In this document: positions 1 through 8,778 of the stretch, piece after piece
Layout of the letters: each line of letters starts with the position of its first letter
Numbering within the stretch: position 1 is the first letter of the stretch
Assembly (NCBI GenBank): GCA_027487575.1
Contig: JAIYDJ010000117.1
Location: 1-63,666 of the forward strand
Direction: 5' to 3'
Length of the DNA stretch: 63,666 nt
Origin: Rhodobacter sp.
GTDB taxonomy: Bacteria; Pseudomonadota; Alphaproteobacteria; Rhodobacterales; Rhodobacteraceae
The notes under the pieces: generated by a model
What the model was told of the DNA's origin: nothing
Databases searched by the model: none
What the model saw: the letters and a program-made list of their open reading frames with translations, nothing else
Program-made: the position numbers and the translations under genes

Positions 1-55
1 CTTCAACTCCCCCTCCGTCCGCTGCCCCGCAACGAACGGTCTGACAGATCAACAG

Positions 56-114
56 GGGGTCAAAATTGCACGCCGATCACCCCGCCTAAGGGGTCAAAAT
101 TGCACGCCGAAACA
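56..114. mobile_element. Probable terminal repeats of an IS21-like element (right end only)
   Basis: Two direct copies of a 21-bp unit (core GGTCAAAATTGCACGCCGA) lie at 56-76 and 90-110. Read from the gene side, the boundary begins TGTTTCGGCGTGC at about 114, giving a TG...CA terminus. Multiple short repeats inside a TG/CA end are typical of IS21-family tips, and this GGGGTCAAAATTG-type motif is one I associate with such elements. The transposase genes would lie left of the window, so the family call is an inference. Confidence 0.5.
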
Positions 115-1363
115 CACCAATCGAAAAGCGCCTGCGCCGACCCACGTTGATGAAGTTGCCGATGGCCGCCCGCCGGGCACGATTGATCAGATTGACCCAC
201 ACCGGGTGTCGTGCGGCGGTGAAGGGCATGAACACCGCGTCCTTTACCACGGCGCGGAATTCTGCAGGGGTGGCGGCACCGCTTGCCGCTGTGGCGATCA
301 GATGCGCCAAAGCTTCGGCATCCTCGATAGCAAGGCTGGCCCCCATGCCGATCGTGGGCATGATGGCGTGGGCGGCATCCCCGATCAGCACCACGTTTGC
401 GGCGGCTGACCACGGCTGCGCCAAAGGGTCGGTATCCCGCATCGCCCAAAGATAGATCTTGTAGCTGTCCCAGTCGGGCACGAGGTCCAGCGCGCTGACA
501 AGCATTCCGCCATGAATGTCGCTGTCGGTCGCCAAAGTCACGGCGATCGACTTCTTTGTTGCGGCGGGCAGATCCTTCCAGTCCGCATCAGAGGCGAGAC
601 CGTGCTTCTTCCAGATTTCGTCCTTGATCGCATGGTCAAAACCGATGCCCAGTGCAAGCCGTCCATGACCAAGCGGGAACATGGTCATCGTGCTGAAATG
701 GCCAATGACAATCTCGTTGCGGCCCGAATTGGCCGTTTCCAGAAATCCATCCGGCGCGGTCTGATCGGCGCCTTCAACCAACATGTAGATGCAGTTGAAT
801 CCCCTGTCATGGATGACAGCGTCATTCGGGAAAAGCTGCTTTCGCGCCGTGGAATTGACCCCGTCGCAGGCGACCAGAAGGTCGAAATCACTGGTGAACG
901 GCACGTCGTCAACCGTCCCCTCGACCGTCACGCCATGATCCTCGGCAGCGGCAATCCGGGTTACCAGATGGCGTCGCCTGACAGTGCTGGTCTGCAGAAG
1001 ACCTGCCAGATCAGCCAGGAATTCCTGGCGCACCACGTTTCGGGTGTAGGCTGGATCGAACGCGACCGAGTTGAAGCGCTTGCCCAGCCTCTTGTTGTAG
1101 AAGGCCAGTTCGCGGGACGGATTTCCCCGCGCGCAGGCCTGCTCCAACTGGCCGATCCGCTCCAGCGCACGGCAGGCCCGCGCCTGGATGCCATATTCGA
1201 CACCCGGATAGTCCGTTTCGCTTTTGTTGCGATCCAGAAGCGTGATCCGGGCACGACCGGCCGGTAGATACGCTTCCAGCGCCAGCGCGGTCATAAGGCC
1301 GGCGGGCCCCGCCCCAAGGATGCCGATGTTCAAGGGGGCTGGGTGGAGGGTCGCGATCTTCAT
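86..1363 (-). CDS. FAD-dependent aromatic monooxygenase (salicylate/hydroxybenzoate hydroxylase type), C-terminus altered
   Basis: A class A flavoprotein monooxygenase of about 425 aa, cytosolic, expected to hydroxylate an aromatic ring using NAD(P)H and O2. The GILGAGPAG dinucleotide-binding motif is near residue 13, the ACDGVNS (DG) motif near 165, and the FAD ribityl GD motif VVLIGDAAHAIMP near 325. The start at 1363 has AAAGGTCA upstream; an in-frame ATG at 1381 is weaker. The last eight residues and the stop are encoded inside the repeated IS-like end at 90-110, so the native C-terminal tail has probably been replaced. The substrate cannot be told from the sequence, and the activity of the altered protein is uncertain. 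Confidence 0.82.
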   Translation of the reverse strand: MKIATLHPAPLNIGILGAGPAGLMTALALEAYLPAGRARITLLDRNKSETDYPGVEYGIQARACRALERIGQLEQACARGNPSRELAFYNKRLGKRFNSVAFDPAYTRNVVRQEFLADLAGLLQTSTVRRRHLVTRIAAAEDHGVTVEGTVDDVPFTSDFDLLVACDGVNSTARKQLFPNDAVIHDRGFNCIYMLVEGADQTAPDGFLETANSGRNEIVIGHFSTMTMFPLGHGRLALGIGFDHAIKDEIWKKHGLASDADWKDLPAATKKSIAVTLATDSDIHGGMLVSALDLVPDWDSYKIYLWAMRDTDPLAQPWSAAANVVLIGDAAHAIMPTIGMGASLAIEDAEALAHLIATAASGAATPAEFRAVVKDAVFMPFTAARHPVWVNLINRARRAAIGNFINVGRRRRFSIGVFRRAILTP

Positions 1364-1448
1364 GGTCTGGTGACCTTTCATTCAAGAGCTTCGTCCGGCG
1401 CAGCGAGACAGGAAGATGTGCGTCCGGGTCAGTCGTCCCTGCGCAAAT

Positions 1449-1500
1449 ATATATAATGGACATGTTGGTCCTGTAAATAGTTAGTGGACTGATAAGTCCA
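1449..1500 (-). promoter_or_regulatory. Promoter with two GGAC-n-GTCC operator-like dyads
   Basis: On the minus strand TTTACA (1477-1472) and ATATAT (1454-1449) are separated by exactly 17 bp. A dyad GGAC-6-GTCC (1458-1471) fills that spacer, and a second, perfect dyad TGGACT-4-AGTCCA (1485-1500) lies just upstream of the -35. This is the layout of a repressor-controlled promoter driving the monooxygenase at 1363. No regulator gene is visible beside it. Confidence 0.55.
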
Positions 1501-1930
1501 TTTTATCGGAATATCTCGTACTCTTCGGGACGCGCCCTCAACCGTCGGTGCTTTGAATCTCTGGTGTGCCAGTCACTGCTGAATACAAGGTCATAGGTCG
1601 AGACTGACGCAGTCAGAGCCGACAACCTCCGACCGGCTCCCGGGATCATGGCGGAGTCATCACGCTGGCGACCCTTCGGTTTGACCAACACGAGCACACC
1701 CTAGAAGGCAGGTACGCTGTCAGCCTTTCCTGAGGCTGCGGACTTCGACGCTCGGCGTCGGACAGCGGCACAATCAAGGCGTGGCCCCCATCCAACTTCC
1801 GCGCAAGATCCCGCCCCCTAACCGGCCGCACGTCGGCGGCAGATGAGGCGTGGAATGAGACAATGCACGCCCCGCGCGCCTGACAGATCCAGGCATTCAC
1901 CTGTCACTGTCTGAACAACAATGTTGAATT
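1501..1930. other. Intergenic stretch, no gene recognised
   Basis: About 430 bp of lower GC than its surroundings. The only open frames (1503-1697 and 1646-1900, minus strand) lack a ribosome binding site and resemble no family I know. It may be scar sequence between the tRNA gene and the IS-disrupted monooxygenase region. Confidence 0.4.
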
Positions 1931-2007
1931 TGGTGGCGAGGGGGGGACTCGAACCCCCGACCCCGTGATTATGAGTCACGTGCTCTAACCAGCTGAGCTA
2001 CCTAGCC
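1931..2007 (-). tRNA. tRNA-Met (CAT), elongator type
   Basis: A 77-nt cloverleaf with encoded CCA. The anticodon loop is CTCATAA between a 5-bp CGTGA/TCACG stem, the T stem is GGGGG/CCCCC, and the D arm is GCTCAGCTGGTTAGAGC. Overall layout follows E. coli elongator tRNA-Met. The acceptor stem has one U4-C69 mismatch. An Ile2 (lysidine) identity cannot be fully excluded from sequence. Confidence 0.93.
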
Positions 2008-2123
2008 ACTGACGCGGGGTCGTATTGGACATGCCCCGACGCGTCAAGGCGGAAAGTGCTGGGACCTTGCGTTGTGCGGCGGCGGATCGGTCGCCTGTGT
2101 CGGGGGCGTTTGCCGTTCGGCGT

Positions 2124-2167
2124 GCTGCAGGGCGGTTGCTGCACGATCTCTGCACAACCGCTGCAGC
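2124..2167. other. Long imperfect inverted repeat upstream of the DUF4173 gene
   Basis: Nested complementary segments GCTGCA/TGCAGC, GCGGTTG/CAACCGC and TGCA/TGCA pair around a 7-nt loop with only GG and C bulged on the left side, giving 17 base pairs. It sits between the divergent tRNA-Met and the gene starting at 2224, so it could be a structured leader, a terminator-like element or an operator. Confidence 0.5.
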
Positions 2168-2223
2168 AGTCCTGCTGGTGTGTCTGCCAGAGCCTTTTGG
2201 CGGGAAACACAGCGGAGGCAGGG

Positions 2224-3768
2224 ATGGCACAGGACTGGACAGTGACGGGCGTTCCGACGTCGATCGCGCGGGATGGGTGGTGGTTGCACAAGGATGTGAC
2301 CGCTGCGCCTGCGGGGACTGGCGCGGAGGGGACGACTTCCGGCGGCGGGGCAGAGAACCGAACGGCAGGCGGCGGGACGGGGCGACGGTCGCATCCGCGT
2401 CTTCTGGCGCTGGCGGCACTGGTGGCTTTGGGCGACGCGCTGTTCTACGGGCATGCGGTCGGTCTGTCGCTGGCGGTCTTTGCCCTGGTGCTGTTCGCGG
2501 TGGCGACGCTGCCCCTCGTGCGGCTGAACCCAGGGGCGTGGGTGGTCATGCTGCTGTCGGTGCTGCCGGTGGTCGAGCATGTGCAGGCCCTGTCGATAGC
2601 GCTCATGACCCTCGGGCTGATGGTTGCGCTGATGTGGGCGCTTCGGGGGCCGCAAGGGGTAAGCCGCCTGCCGGGCGCGGTCCTGGGGTTGCTGCGGACG
2701 CTGCCGGGTCAGGCGCTGCGCGACGGGATCGGGGCGGCCGTGATGCTGAACCGCGCACCGCGGTCAGCGGGCCGTTTGTCGCGACTGTTGCGCGACTGGG
2801 CGTTTCCCGTGGGGGGCGCGCTGGTGCTGATGTCGCTCTTGGTGCGGGCGAACCCGGTTCTGGGCGACTGGCTGGGGGCGTTGGGCGACCTGCCGCTGAA
2901 CCCGCGCCGGATGGTGGCCCGGGGTGCGGGCTGGGTCGGGCTGGCGCTGATGATCTGGCCGATGCTGGTGGCGGACCGTGCAAGGCCGGTTGACCTGCCG
3001 CAATCGGCGAGGCCGGCGCGGCGCTGGCTGACCGCGAACGCCGTCACCCATTCCTTGGTCGGCTTCAATGCGATCCTTGCGCTGCAGACGCTGCTTGATC
3101 TGCGCTATCTGTGGTCGGGCTTTGCGCCCCCCGCAGGGATGACGCTGGCCGAATATGCCCATCGCGGGGCTTATCCGCTGCTGGCCACCGCACTGCTGGC
3201 GGGGGCGTTTGCGCTGGCGGCCCGGCCCTGGCTGGACGAGCGGCGGGTGCTGAAACCGCTGATGCTGCTGTGGATCGCGCAGAACGTGCTGCTGGCGCTG
3301 TCGGCGGTCTACCGGCTTGATCTGTATGTGCAGACCTTCGGGCTGACCTACCTCAGGGTTCATGCGGGCATCTGGATGCTGCTGGTGGCGGCGGGTCTGG
3401 CGCTGATCCTGGGACAAGTAGCCGCCGACCGGCCAAACCGCTGGCTGATGCTGCGCTGTGCGGCGCTGGGGCTGGGAACGCTCTACGCCTGTGCCTTCAT
3501 CAACTTTGCGGCCGTGATTGCCCGCCACAACGTGGCGCGCATCGACAGCGCCAGTTTCGACCGCGCCTATCTCTGCAGCCTCGGGCCGACCGCTGCCGCC
3601 GAAATTCCATCGGCCCTTCGCCTCGGGCGCTGTGCCTGGGACAATGACTTCCGGCCACCCCGGATCGACGGCTGGCGAGATTGGGGCTATCGCGACTGGC
3701 GCGTCCTTCGCTATCTGGAACGACCGGAGCAGCCCGAGGTCCGCCGTGAAGATTCTCGTCGTGGATGA
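2224..3768 (+). CDS. DUF4173 integral membrane protein
   Basis: About 514 aa. After a polar Gly-rich N-terminus (about 50 aa) there are some ten or more hydrophobic segments. The blocks EYAHRGAYPLLATALLAG and YVQTFGLTYLRVHAG are characteristic of DUF4173 (PF13777), a family without assigned function. The ATG at 2224 is chosen because GGAGGCAGGG precedes it; the frame stays open further upstream into a likely leader. Its 3' end overlaps the response-regulator start by 23 bp, so membrane protein and two-component system are probably co-translated and functionally linked, for example as signal input or as target. Confidence 0.8.
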   Translation: MAQDWTVTGVPTSIARDGWWLHKDVTAAPAGTGAEGTTSGGGAENRTAGGGTGRRSHPRLLALAALVALGDALFYGHAVGLSLAVFALVLFAVATLPLVRLNPGAWVVMLLSVLPVVEHVQALSIALMTLGLMVALMWALRGPQGVSRLPGAVLGLLRTLPGQALRDGIGAAVMLNRAPRSAGRLSRLLRDWAFPVGGALVLMSLLVRANPVLGDWLGALGDLPLNPRRMVARGAGWVGLALMIWPMLVADRARPVDLPQSARPARRWLTANAVTHSLVGFNAILALQTLLDLRYLWSGFAPPAGMTLAEYAHRGAYPLLATALLAGAFALAARPWLDERRVLKPLMLLWIAQNVLLALSAVYRLDLYVQTFGLTYLRVHAGIWMLLVAAGLALILGQVAADRPNRWLMLRCAALGLGTLYACAFINFAAVIARHNVARIDSASFDRAYLCSLGPTAAAEIPSALRLGRCAWDNDFRPPRIDGWRDWGYRDWRVLRYLERPEQPEVRREDSRRG

Positions 3769-4423
3769 CGACCCCCGCCTGCGCGATCTGGTCGGAACCG
3801 CGCTGGACCGGGCCGGATTCACCGTGGTCAGTGCCGCCAACGGCCAGCACGCCCTGACGCAGGCCGCCCGCGAAGCCCCCGACCTGATCGTGCTCGACAT
3901 CGGCCTGCCCGAGCTTGACGGTTTGGAGGTGTGCCGTCGCCTGCGGGCGCGGTCGCAGACCCCGATCCTGTTCCTGACGGCCCGCGCCGACGAGGTGGAC
4001 CGGATCGTCGGGCTGGAACTGGGGGCCGACGACTATGTGACAAAACCGTTTTCGCCGCGCGAACTGGTGGCCCGCATCCGCGCGATCCTGAAACGCACCG
4101 CCGCCCCTGCCCCCGCCGGGCCGCTGCGGCGGGGGGACCTGACGCTGGACCCAGACCGCCACCATTGCCGTGTCGCGGGGGCCGAGGTGGCGCTGACCGC
4201 CGCGGAAATGGGGGTGCTGGCGCATCTGATGCGGCATCCCGACGTCGTCCACCCCCGGCCCCGGCTGATCGAGGCGGTCTGGGGTACCGCGCACGACCTG
4301 TCGGACCGCACGCTGGACAGCCACCTGCGCAACCTGCGCCGCAAACTGGCCGAGGCGGGGTGCAGGGACGCGGTCCAGACCCTGCACGGCATCGGGTTCC
4401 GGATGGGTCCATGCAGCGGCTAG
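3746..4423 (+). CDS. OmpR/PhoB-family response regulator
   Basis: A 225-aa two-domain regulator. The receiver domain carries the acidic cluster VVDDDP at 6-10, the phospho-acceptor Asp in VLDIGLP at about 51, and the conserved Lys in TKPFSP near 100. The C-terminal winged helix ends with the RTLDSHLRNLRRKL recognition region. The GTG at 3746 starts the receiver fold exactly; longer in-frame extensions are antisense-like sequence. It overlaps the upstream DUF4173 gene by 23 bp and the kinase start by 13 bp, a tightly coupled trio. Confidence 0.93.
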   Translation: MKILVVDDDPRLRDLVGTALDRAGFTVVSAANGQHALTQAAREAPDLIVLDIGLPELDGLEVCRRLRARSQTPILFLTARADEVDRIVGLELGADDYVTKPFSPRELVARIRAILKRTAAPAPAGPLRRGDLTLDPDRHHCRVAGAEVALTAAEMGVLAHLMRHPDVVHPRPRLIEAVWGTAHDLSDRTLDSHLRNLRRKLAEAGCRDAVQTLHGIGFRMGPCSG

Positions 4424-5376
4424 GCAAATGGCGGCCTGCGCTGTGGATGGTGCTGGGGGGGGCCTTGCTGGGCACGCTGGCGCTGTCCTTCGCGGGACTG
4501 GTGGCGCTGCGCTATCTGGGGCCGGACTTCGGGTTTCGCCGCGCGGCGCTGGGGCTGGCGGTGCTGATCGGGCTGGCGACCCTGTGCCTTGGCGCGCTGC
4601 TGGTACGGCTTTTGCTGCGGCCGATCACGGCGCTGTCCCGGCAGGCCTGCGACCTGCGGCAGGGCACCCGCGATCTGGCCCCGCTGCCGCATTATGGCAC
4701 ACGAGAGTTGCGCGACCTCGGGCTGTCGGTCACCGCGATGGCCGCCGCCCTGCAAAACCGCGAGGCATCGGTGCGCACCTTCACCGATCATGCGACGCAC
4801 GAGCTGAAAACTCCGGTCAGTGCGATCCGCATCGCCGCCGAACTATTGTCCGACACCGATCTGCCCGACGCCGACCGCCGTCTTGTCGCGCAGATTCTGG
4901 GGGCGGCAGGCCAGATGGAGGCGCAGCTTGACGCCCTGCGCCGGGTGACTGCCGCGCGCGAACCGGGGCATCACGGCATGGCGACGCTGGCCGAGGTTCT
5001 GCCGGGTCTGCAGGCCGACCATCCCCTGTTACAAATCGCTGACGTCAGGGCGGACACGCCCCTGCCGCTGGCCGCAAGCGGGCTGCGGATCGTGCTGGGC
5101 CATCTGGCGCAGAATGCCGCGCAACATGGGGCGACCGTGTTGCACCTTTCTGCGAAACCGGCGCTGCTGACCGTCACCGACAACGGCAGCGGCGTGTCCG
5201 AAGGCAACGCCGACCGCATTTTCGCGCCGTTCTTCACCACCCAGCGCGAGACGGGCGGCACCGGGATGGGCCTGACCATCGCGGACAACCTGCTGCGCGC
5301 CCACAATGCAACGATCAGACTTGCGCCATCCACAGTCGGGGCACGGTTCGTGATCACCTTTGCGGGCGAGGGATGA
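4411..5376 (+). CDS. Membrane-bound sensor histidine kinase
   Basis: A 321-aa kinase with two transmembrane segments (about 10-32 and 46-68) and almost no periplasmic loop, then a HAMP-like linker. The H box TDHATHELKTPVSA places the phosphorylated His near residue 130. The ATPase domain shows the N box (LAQNAAQHG), DNGSGV (G1) and GGTGMGLTIA (G2). Lack of a sizeable sensor domain suggests it senses within the membrane or through a partner such as the co-encoded DUF4173 protein. The start ATG lies inside the regulator gene. Confidence 0.92.
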   Translation: MQRLGKWRPALWMVLGGALLGTLALSFAGLVALRYLGPDFGFRRAALGLAVLIGLATLCLGALLVRLLLRPITALSRQACDLRQGTRDLAPLPHYGTRELRDLGLSVTAMAAALQNREASVRTFTDHATHELKTPVSAIRIAAELLSDTDLPDADRRLVAQILGAAGQMEAQLDALRRVTAAREPGHHGMATLAEVLPGLQADHPLLQIADVRADTPLPLAASGLRIVLGHLAQNAAQHGATVLHLSAKPALLTVTDNGSGVSEGNADRIFAPFFTTQRETGGTGMGLTIADNLLRAHNATIRLAPSTVGARFVITFAGEG

Positions 5377-5415
5377 CCCCGGTTCCGGCCTGACCCCGCG
5401 TTTTCCCTGCGCGCC

Positions 5416-7416
5416 CTACCCCCGCGCCACCCTTGGCCGCCCCGACGCGACAGCGGTGATCAGCGCCTCGATGAACATCACGCGGCCCTCGACAGACGCC
5501 TCGCGCACATCGCGGGCCACCGTCACATGCACATCCTCGGCCCCCGCCGCCCGCGCGCGCACGGTCGCCTCGTCAACCACGGATTCCTCCATCGCAGCCA
5601 GCGCCGGGTCGCGGTCGTTGAACGACACCAGCCCGCCCGGCAGATGCGCCACGAACCGGCCTTCGGACGGGCTGCTGACCAGCCCCTGCGCGCGCTGGCT
5701 GACCTGGCCCACCACCGCGCCAATGGCGTTGGCGACCCCGGCATGTTCGGGCAGGATCATCCGGCAGCCCAGCCGTTCGCCGACTGCGCCGTAGTAGAAC
5801 GGGGCCGACGCCCCCAGCCCGATCACCGGCACGCCCAGCCCCACCGTCACCTCGACCACGCCGCGATGCCGGTCCAGCCCGGCACGGGTCAGAGGATGCC
5901 GCGCCAGTGTTTCGGGCTGACCCTCGATCGCCGCATCCTCGCCGAACGCCGCCTCCAGCAGACAATCCACCGTCTGCGCGGTCAACTGGTTCACGATCCC
6001 CTGCGCCAGCGTTGCCGCATCCGCCGCGAACCGCTCACCCGAACCGTTGCGCCGCCGGGCCAGCAGCAGCACCGCCTTTTGCGCCGCGACCCCGTCCCAT
6101 GCGTCCAGCCGGCCCAGCACATGGCTCGCATCCGACGGAGTGACCCCCGCGATCATTACCAGCCCCCGTGCCACCAGCCGCTGCAACGCCGCCGCCTCCA
6201 GCCGACTGGCCAGGGCCTGCGCCATCGGCATGGGGTGGGTGATCCGCGCCAGAACCGCCTCTTCGCGCGCCGACAAGCCGCCCGCCTGCCCGCCCATCGG
6301 CACCACGAACCGCCCGTCGAATTCACCCACCGCCTCGACCGACAATGCCCGGTCCAGCGCCGCATGCACCATCGGCCCATGATCGACCGCGATCAGCGAC
6401 ACCGGCACCAACCGGCGCGGACCGAGCCGCAGGCCGCCGTCCAACCCTTCGGTGATCAGATGCACCTCGCTGTCGCCGCCAAGGCCTGTGGTGCGCATCG
6501 CCACCGCCTCGACCATGGTGCGGAATCCGCCCACCCGGGCACCCTGCGGGTCGATTTCGGGAAGACCACCGCGCAGCAGCGCCACATCCGTGGTCGTCCC
6601 ACCGATATCTGACACTAGCGCGTCCGATGCGCCCGTCAGCCAGCGCGCCCCCACGATGCTGGCTGCCGGGCCGGAAAGGATCGTCTCGATGGGGCGTTCA
6701 CGCACCATTGCCGCCGAAATCAGCGCGCCATCCCCGCGCACCACCATCAGCGGTGCCGCGATCCCCACTGCCGCCAGATGCCGCTCGCAGGCCGCCACCA
6801 GCCGGTCGATCATCCCGATCAGCCGGGCGTTCAGCACCGCCGTCAGTGCCCGCTTCGGCCCGTTCAACTGCGCCGACAATTCGTGCGAGCAGGTCACCGG
6901 CCGCCCCGTCACCCGGCGGACCAGATCGCGCACGGCCACCTCGTGCGCCGCGTTGCGTGTCGCGAACCGCGCGGCCACAGCAAAGCCCATCACCTGATCC
7001 GCAAGCCCCGCCACCACGGATTCCAGCGCGGCAAGGTCCAGCGGCATGCTTTCCGTCCCCGCATGGGTATGGCCGCCCGCGACCTGCACCACCGGGTCGC
7101 CCTTCAGCGCCTCGATCAGCCCGCCGCGTTCCAGATCGTCCGGATCGAACCCGATGAAGATCAGGGCGACCCGGCCGCCCTGCCCCTCGACCAGCGCATT
7201 GGTGGCCAGCGTCGTGGACAGCGACACCAGCGCCACATCGCCGGGGGCAATCCCGGCCGCGGCCAGCGCCGCGTCCACCGCGCCCCCGATGCCAAGCGCC
7301 AGATCGGCGCGTGTGGTCAGCGATTTGGCCGAACCGATCACGCGGTCAGCAGCCTCGTCCACGATCACGGCGTCGGTATAGGTGCCCCCGGTATCGACGC
7401 CCAGAAAATATGCCAT
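5416..7416 (-). CDS. Hydantoinase/oxoprolinase A-type subunit (HyuA family)
   Basis: 666 aa, the usual size of the ATP-dependent hydantoinase/acetophenone carboxylase alpha family. The N-terminal Hydant_A_N phosphate-binding motif GVDTGGTYTDAV is at 5-16 and the second ASKHA motif SDIGGTTTDVALL near 285. Such proteins normally work with a HyuB partner in ATP-driven ring opening or carboxylation; no B subunit is encoded nearby. The start has AAGGAA upstream. It lies 63 bp downstream of rpoN on the same strand. Substrate unknown. Confidence 0.85.
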   Translation of the reverse strand: MAYFLGVDTGGTYTDAVIVDEAADRVIGSAKSLTTRADLALGIGGAVDAALAAAGIAPGDVALVSLSTTLATNALVEGQGGRVALIFIGFDPDDLERGGLIEALKGDPVVQVAGGHTHAGTESMPLDLAALESVVAGLADQVMGFAVAARFATRNAAHEVAVRDLVRRVTGRPVTCSHELSAQLNGPKRALTAVLNARLIGMIDRLVAACERHLAAVGIAAPLMVVRGDGALISAAMVRERPIETILSGPAASIVGARWLTGASDALVSDIGGTTTDVALLRGGLPEIDPQGARVGGFRTMVEAVAMRTTGLGGDSEVHLITEGLDGGLRLGPRRLVPVSLIAVDHGPMVHAALDRALSVEAVGEFDGRFVVPMGGQAGGLSAREEAVLARITHPMPMAQALASRLEAAALQRLVARGLVMIAGVTPSDASHVLGRLDAWDGVAAQKAVLLLARRRNGSGERFAADAATLAQGIVNQLTAQTVDCLLEAAFGEDAAIEGQPETLARHPLTRAGLDRHRGVVEVTVGLGVPVIGLGASAPFYYGAVGERLGCRMILPEHAGVANAIGAVVGQVSQRAQGLVSSPSEGRFVAHLPGGLVSFNDRDPALAAMEESVVDEATVRARAAGAEDVHVTVARDVREASVEGRVMFIEALITAVASGRPRVARG

Positions 7417-7479
7417 TGCGTAAGGTTCCTTGGCCTGCCCGTTGTCCCGCCCCCGTCATAGGCTGCGCGCCTGTCCGGG

Positions 7480-8778
7480 TCACGCCCCCGCAGCGGGTTT
7501 TTCGCCCAACCGGCGCAGGCGGCGGCGGTGCGCGGGTGGAATGCCCAAGGCCGCCCGGTATTTGGCAACCGTGCGCCGTGCCACCTCCACCCCGCCCTGC
7601 GCCAGCGCCAGCGCCAGTGCCGCATCCGACAGCGGGGCCGCGCGCGGCTCTTGCGCCACCAGCCGCTCCAGCCGGGCCCGTACCGCCGCACCCGAGGATT
7701 CGGCACCTTCTGCCCCCACCCGCGCGCTGAACAGCTGGCGCAGCCACCAAGTGCCGCGGGGCGTGTCCACGGCGGTGCCCGCCACAACGCGGCTGACCGT
7801 GCTTTCATGCAGACCCACCGCCTCGGCCACCTCGGCCATGGTCAACGCGACCAGCGCAGCCGCGCCCTGCTCCAGCGCCGCCCGCTGCCGGGTCAGAACG
7901 ACACGGGCAACCCGCAGCAGCGTGTCGTTGCGGGCCTCGACCATCCGCACCACCGCGCGGGCCGCGGCAAGGTCCGGCGTGCCGCGCTCGGCCTCCAGAA
8001 GCGTGACCGTCGGCAGACAGGACCGGTTCAGAGACACCTCCCACGCCCCGCCTGCCACCTTGCGCGCCAGCAGATCGGGCTCGCGGGCGGCCACTGCCGA
8101 CAGCGACGCGAACTGCGTGCCCGGCTTGGGGTCCAGACTGCGAATGATCCGGAACCGCGCCATGATCTCGGCCGGGGTGCTGTGGGCCAGCCGCGCCAGC
8201 CGCGCCAGATCGCCCGACGCCAGAAGGTCCAGCCGTTTCACGACGATCTGCATCACCGCGTCCATCTGCCCCGCGTCGACGAGTTGCAGCGTCAGACACT
8301 CGGCAAGGTTGCGGGCAAACATCCCCGCCGGTTCGATGGTCTGCAACCGCACCAGCACGGATTCGACCTCGGGCACCGGAACCCGAAGCTCGGCCGCGAT
8401 CGCCGGCAGCGGCCGCCCCAGCCAGCCCGAAGGTTCCAGCGCGTCGGCCAGCGCCCCGGCGATCCGCCGCTCGCGCGGGCGGGTCATCAACCGGTCGACC
8501 GCCGCCATCACATGCGCCATGAGGCTTGCGGCCGGGGCCTCGGCCTCTCTGTCGGGTCCGATGGCGGCCCCGATCACCCCCGACCAGCGCGGCAGCCAAT
8601 CGCCCGGTCCGGGCAAGGGGGCGGGGTCCAGCCGCAGATGCGGGTTCGCCTCGGCCTGTTCTTCCAGATAGCGGGTCAGGCCGGCCGCATCGGTGCGCAG
8701 CATCTGGATGGCCGAAGTCAACCCGGCATTCAGTTGCAGGCGCTGGGTCTGGGTGACGAAAAGGCGGGGGCGCGGCAT
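7480..8778 (-). CDS. rpoN: RNA polymerase sigma-54 factor
   Basis: 432 aa, on the short side of the family. The Gln/Leu-rich region I (QTQRLQLNAGLTSAIQML) is at the N-terminus, a core-binding domain follows, then the helix-turn-helix AEAVGLHESTVSRVVAG and, at the C-terminus, the diagnostic RpoN box ARRTVAKYR (about 400-409). It directs core polymerase to -24/-12 promoters with enhancer-binding activators. Rhodobacterales often encode several rpoN copies, and the missing yhbH/ptsN neighbours suggest this is not the ancestral locus, so its regulon is unclear. Confidence 0.93.
   Translation of the reverse strand: MPRPRLFVTQTQRLQLNAGLTSAIQMLRTDAAGLTRYLEEQAEANPHLRLDPAPLPGPGDWLPRWSGVIGAAIGPDREAEAPAASLMAHVMAAVDRLMTRPRERRIAGALADALEPSGWLGRPLPAIAAELRVPVPEVESVLVRLQTIEPAGMFARNLAECLTLQLVDAGQMDAVMQIVVKRLDLLASGDLARLARLAHSTPAEIMARFRIIRSLDPKPGTQFASLSAVAAREPDLLARKVAGGAWEVSLNRSCLPTVTLLEAERGTPDLAAARAVVRMVEARNDTLLRVARVVLTRQRAALEQGAAALVALTMAEVAEAVGLHESTVSRVVAGTAVDTPRGTWWLRQLFSARVGAEGAESSGAAVRARLERLVAQEPRAAPLSDAALALALAQGGVEVARRTVAKYRAALGIPPAHRRRLRRLGEKPAAGA

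Noticed and set aside
1646..1900. 84-aa minus-strand frame as a gene
   Set aside because: No ribosome binding site, no recognisable family and unconvincing composition.
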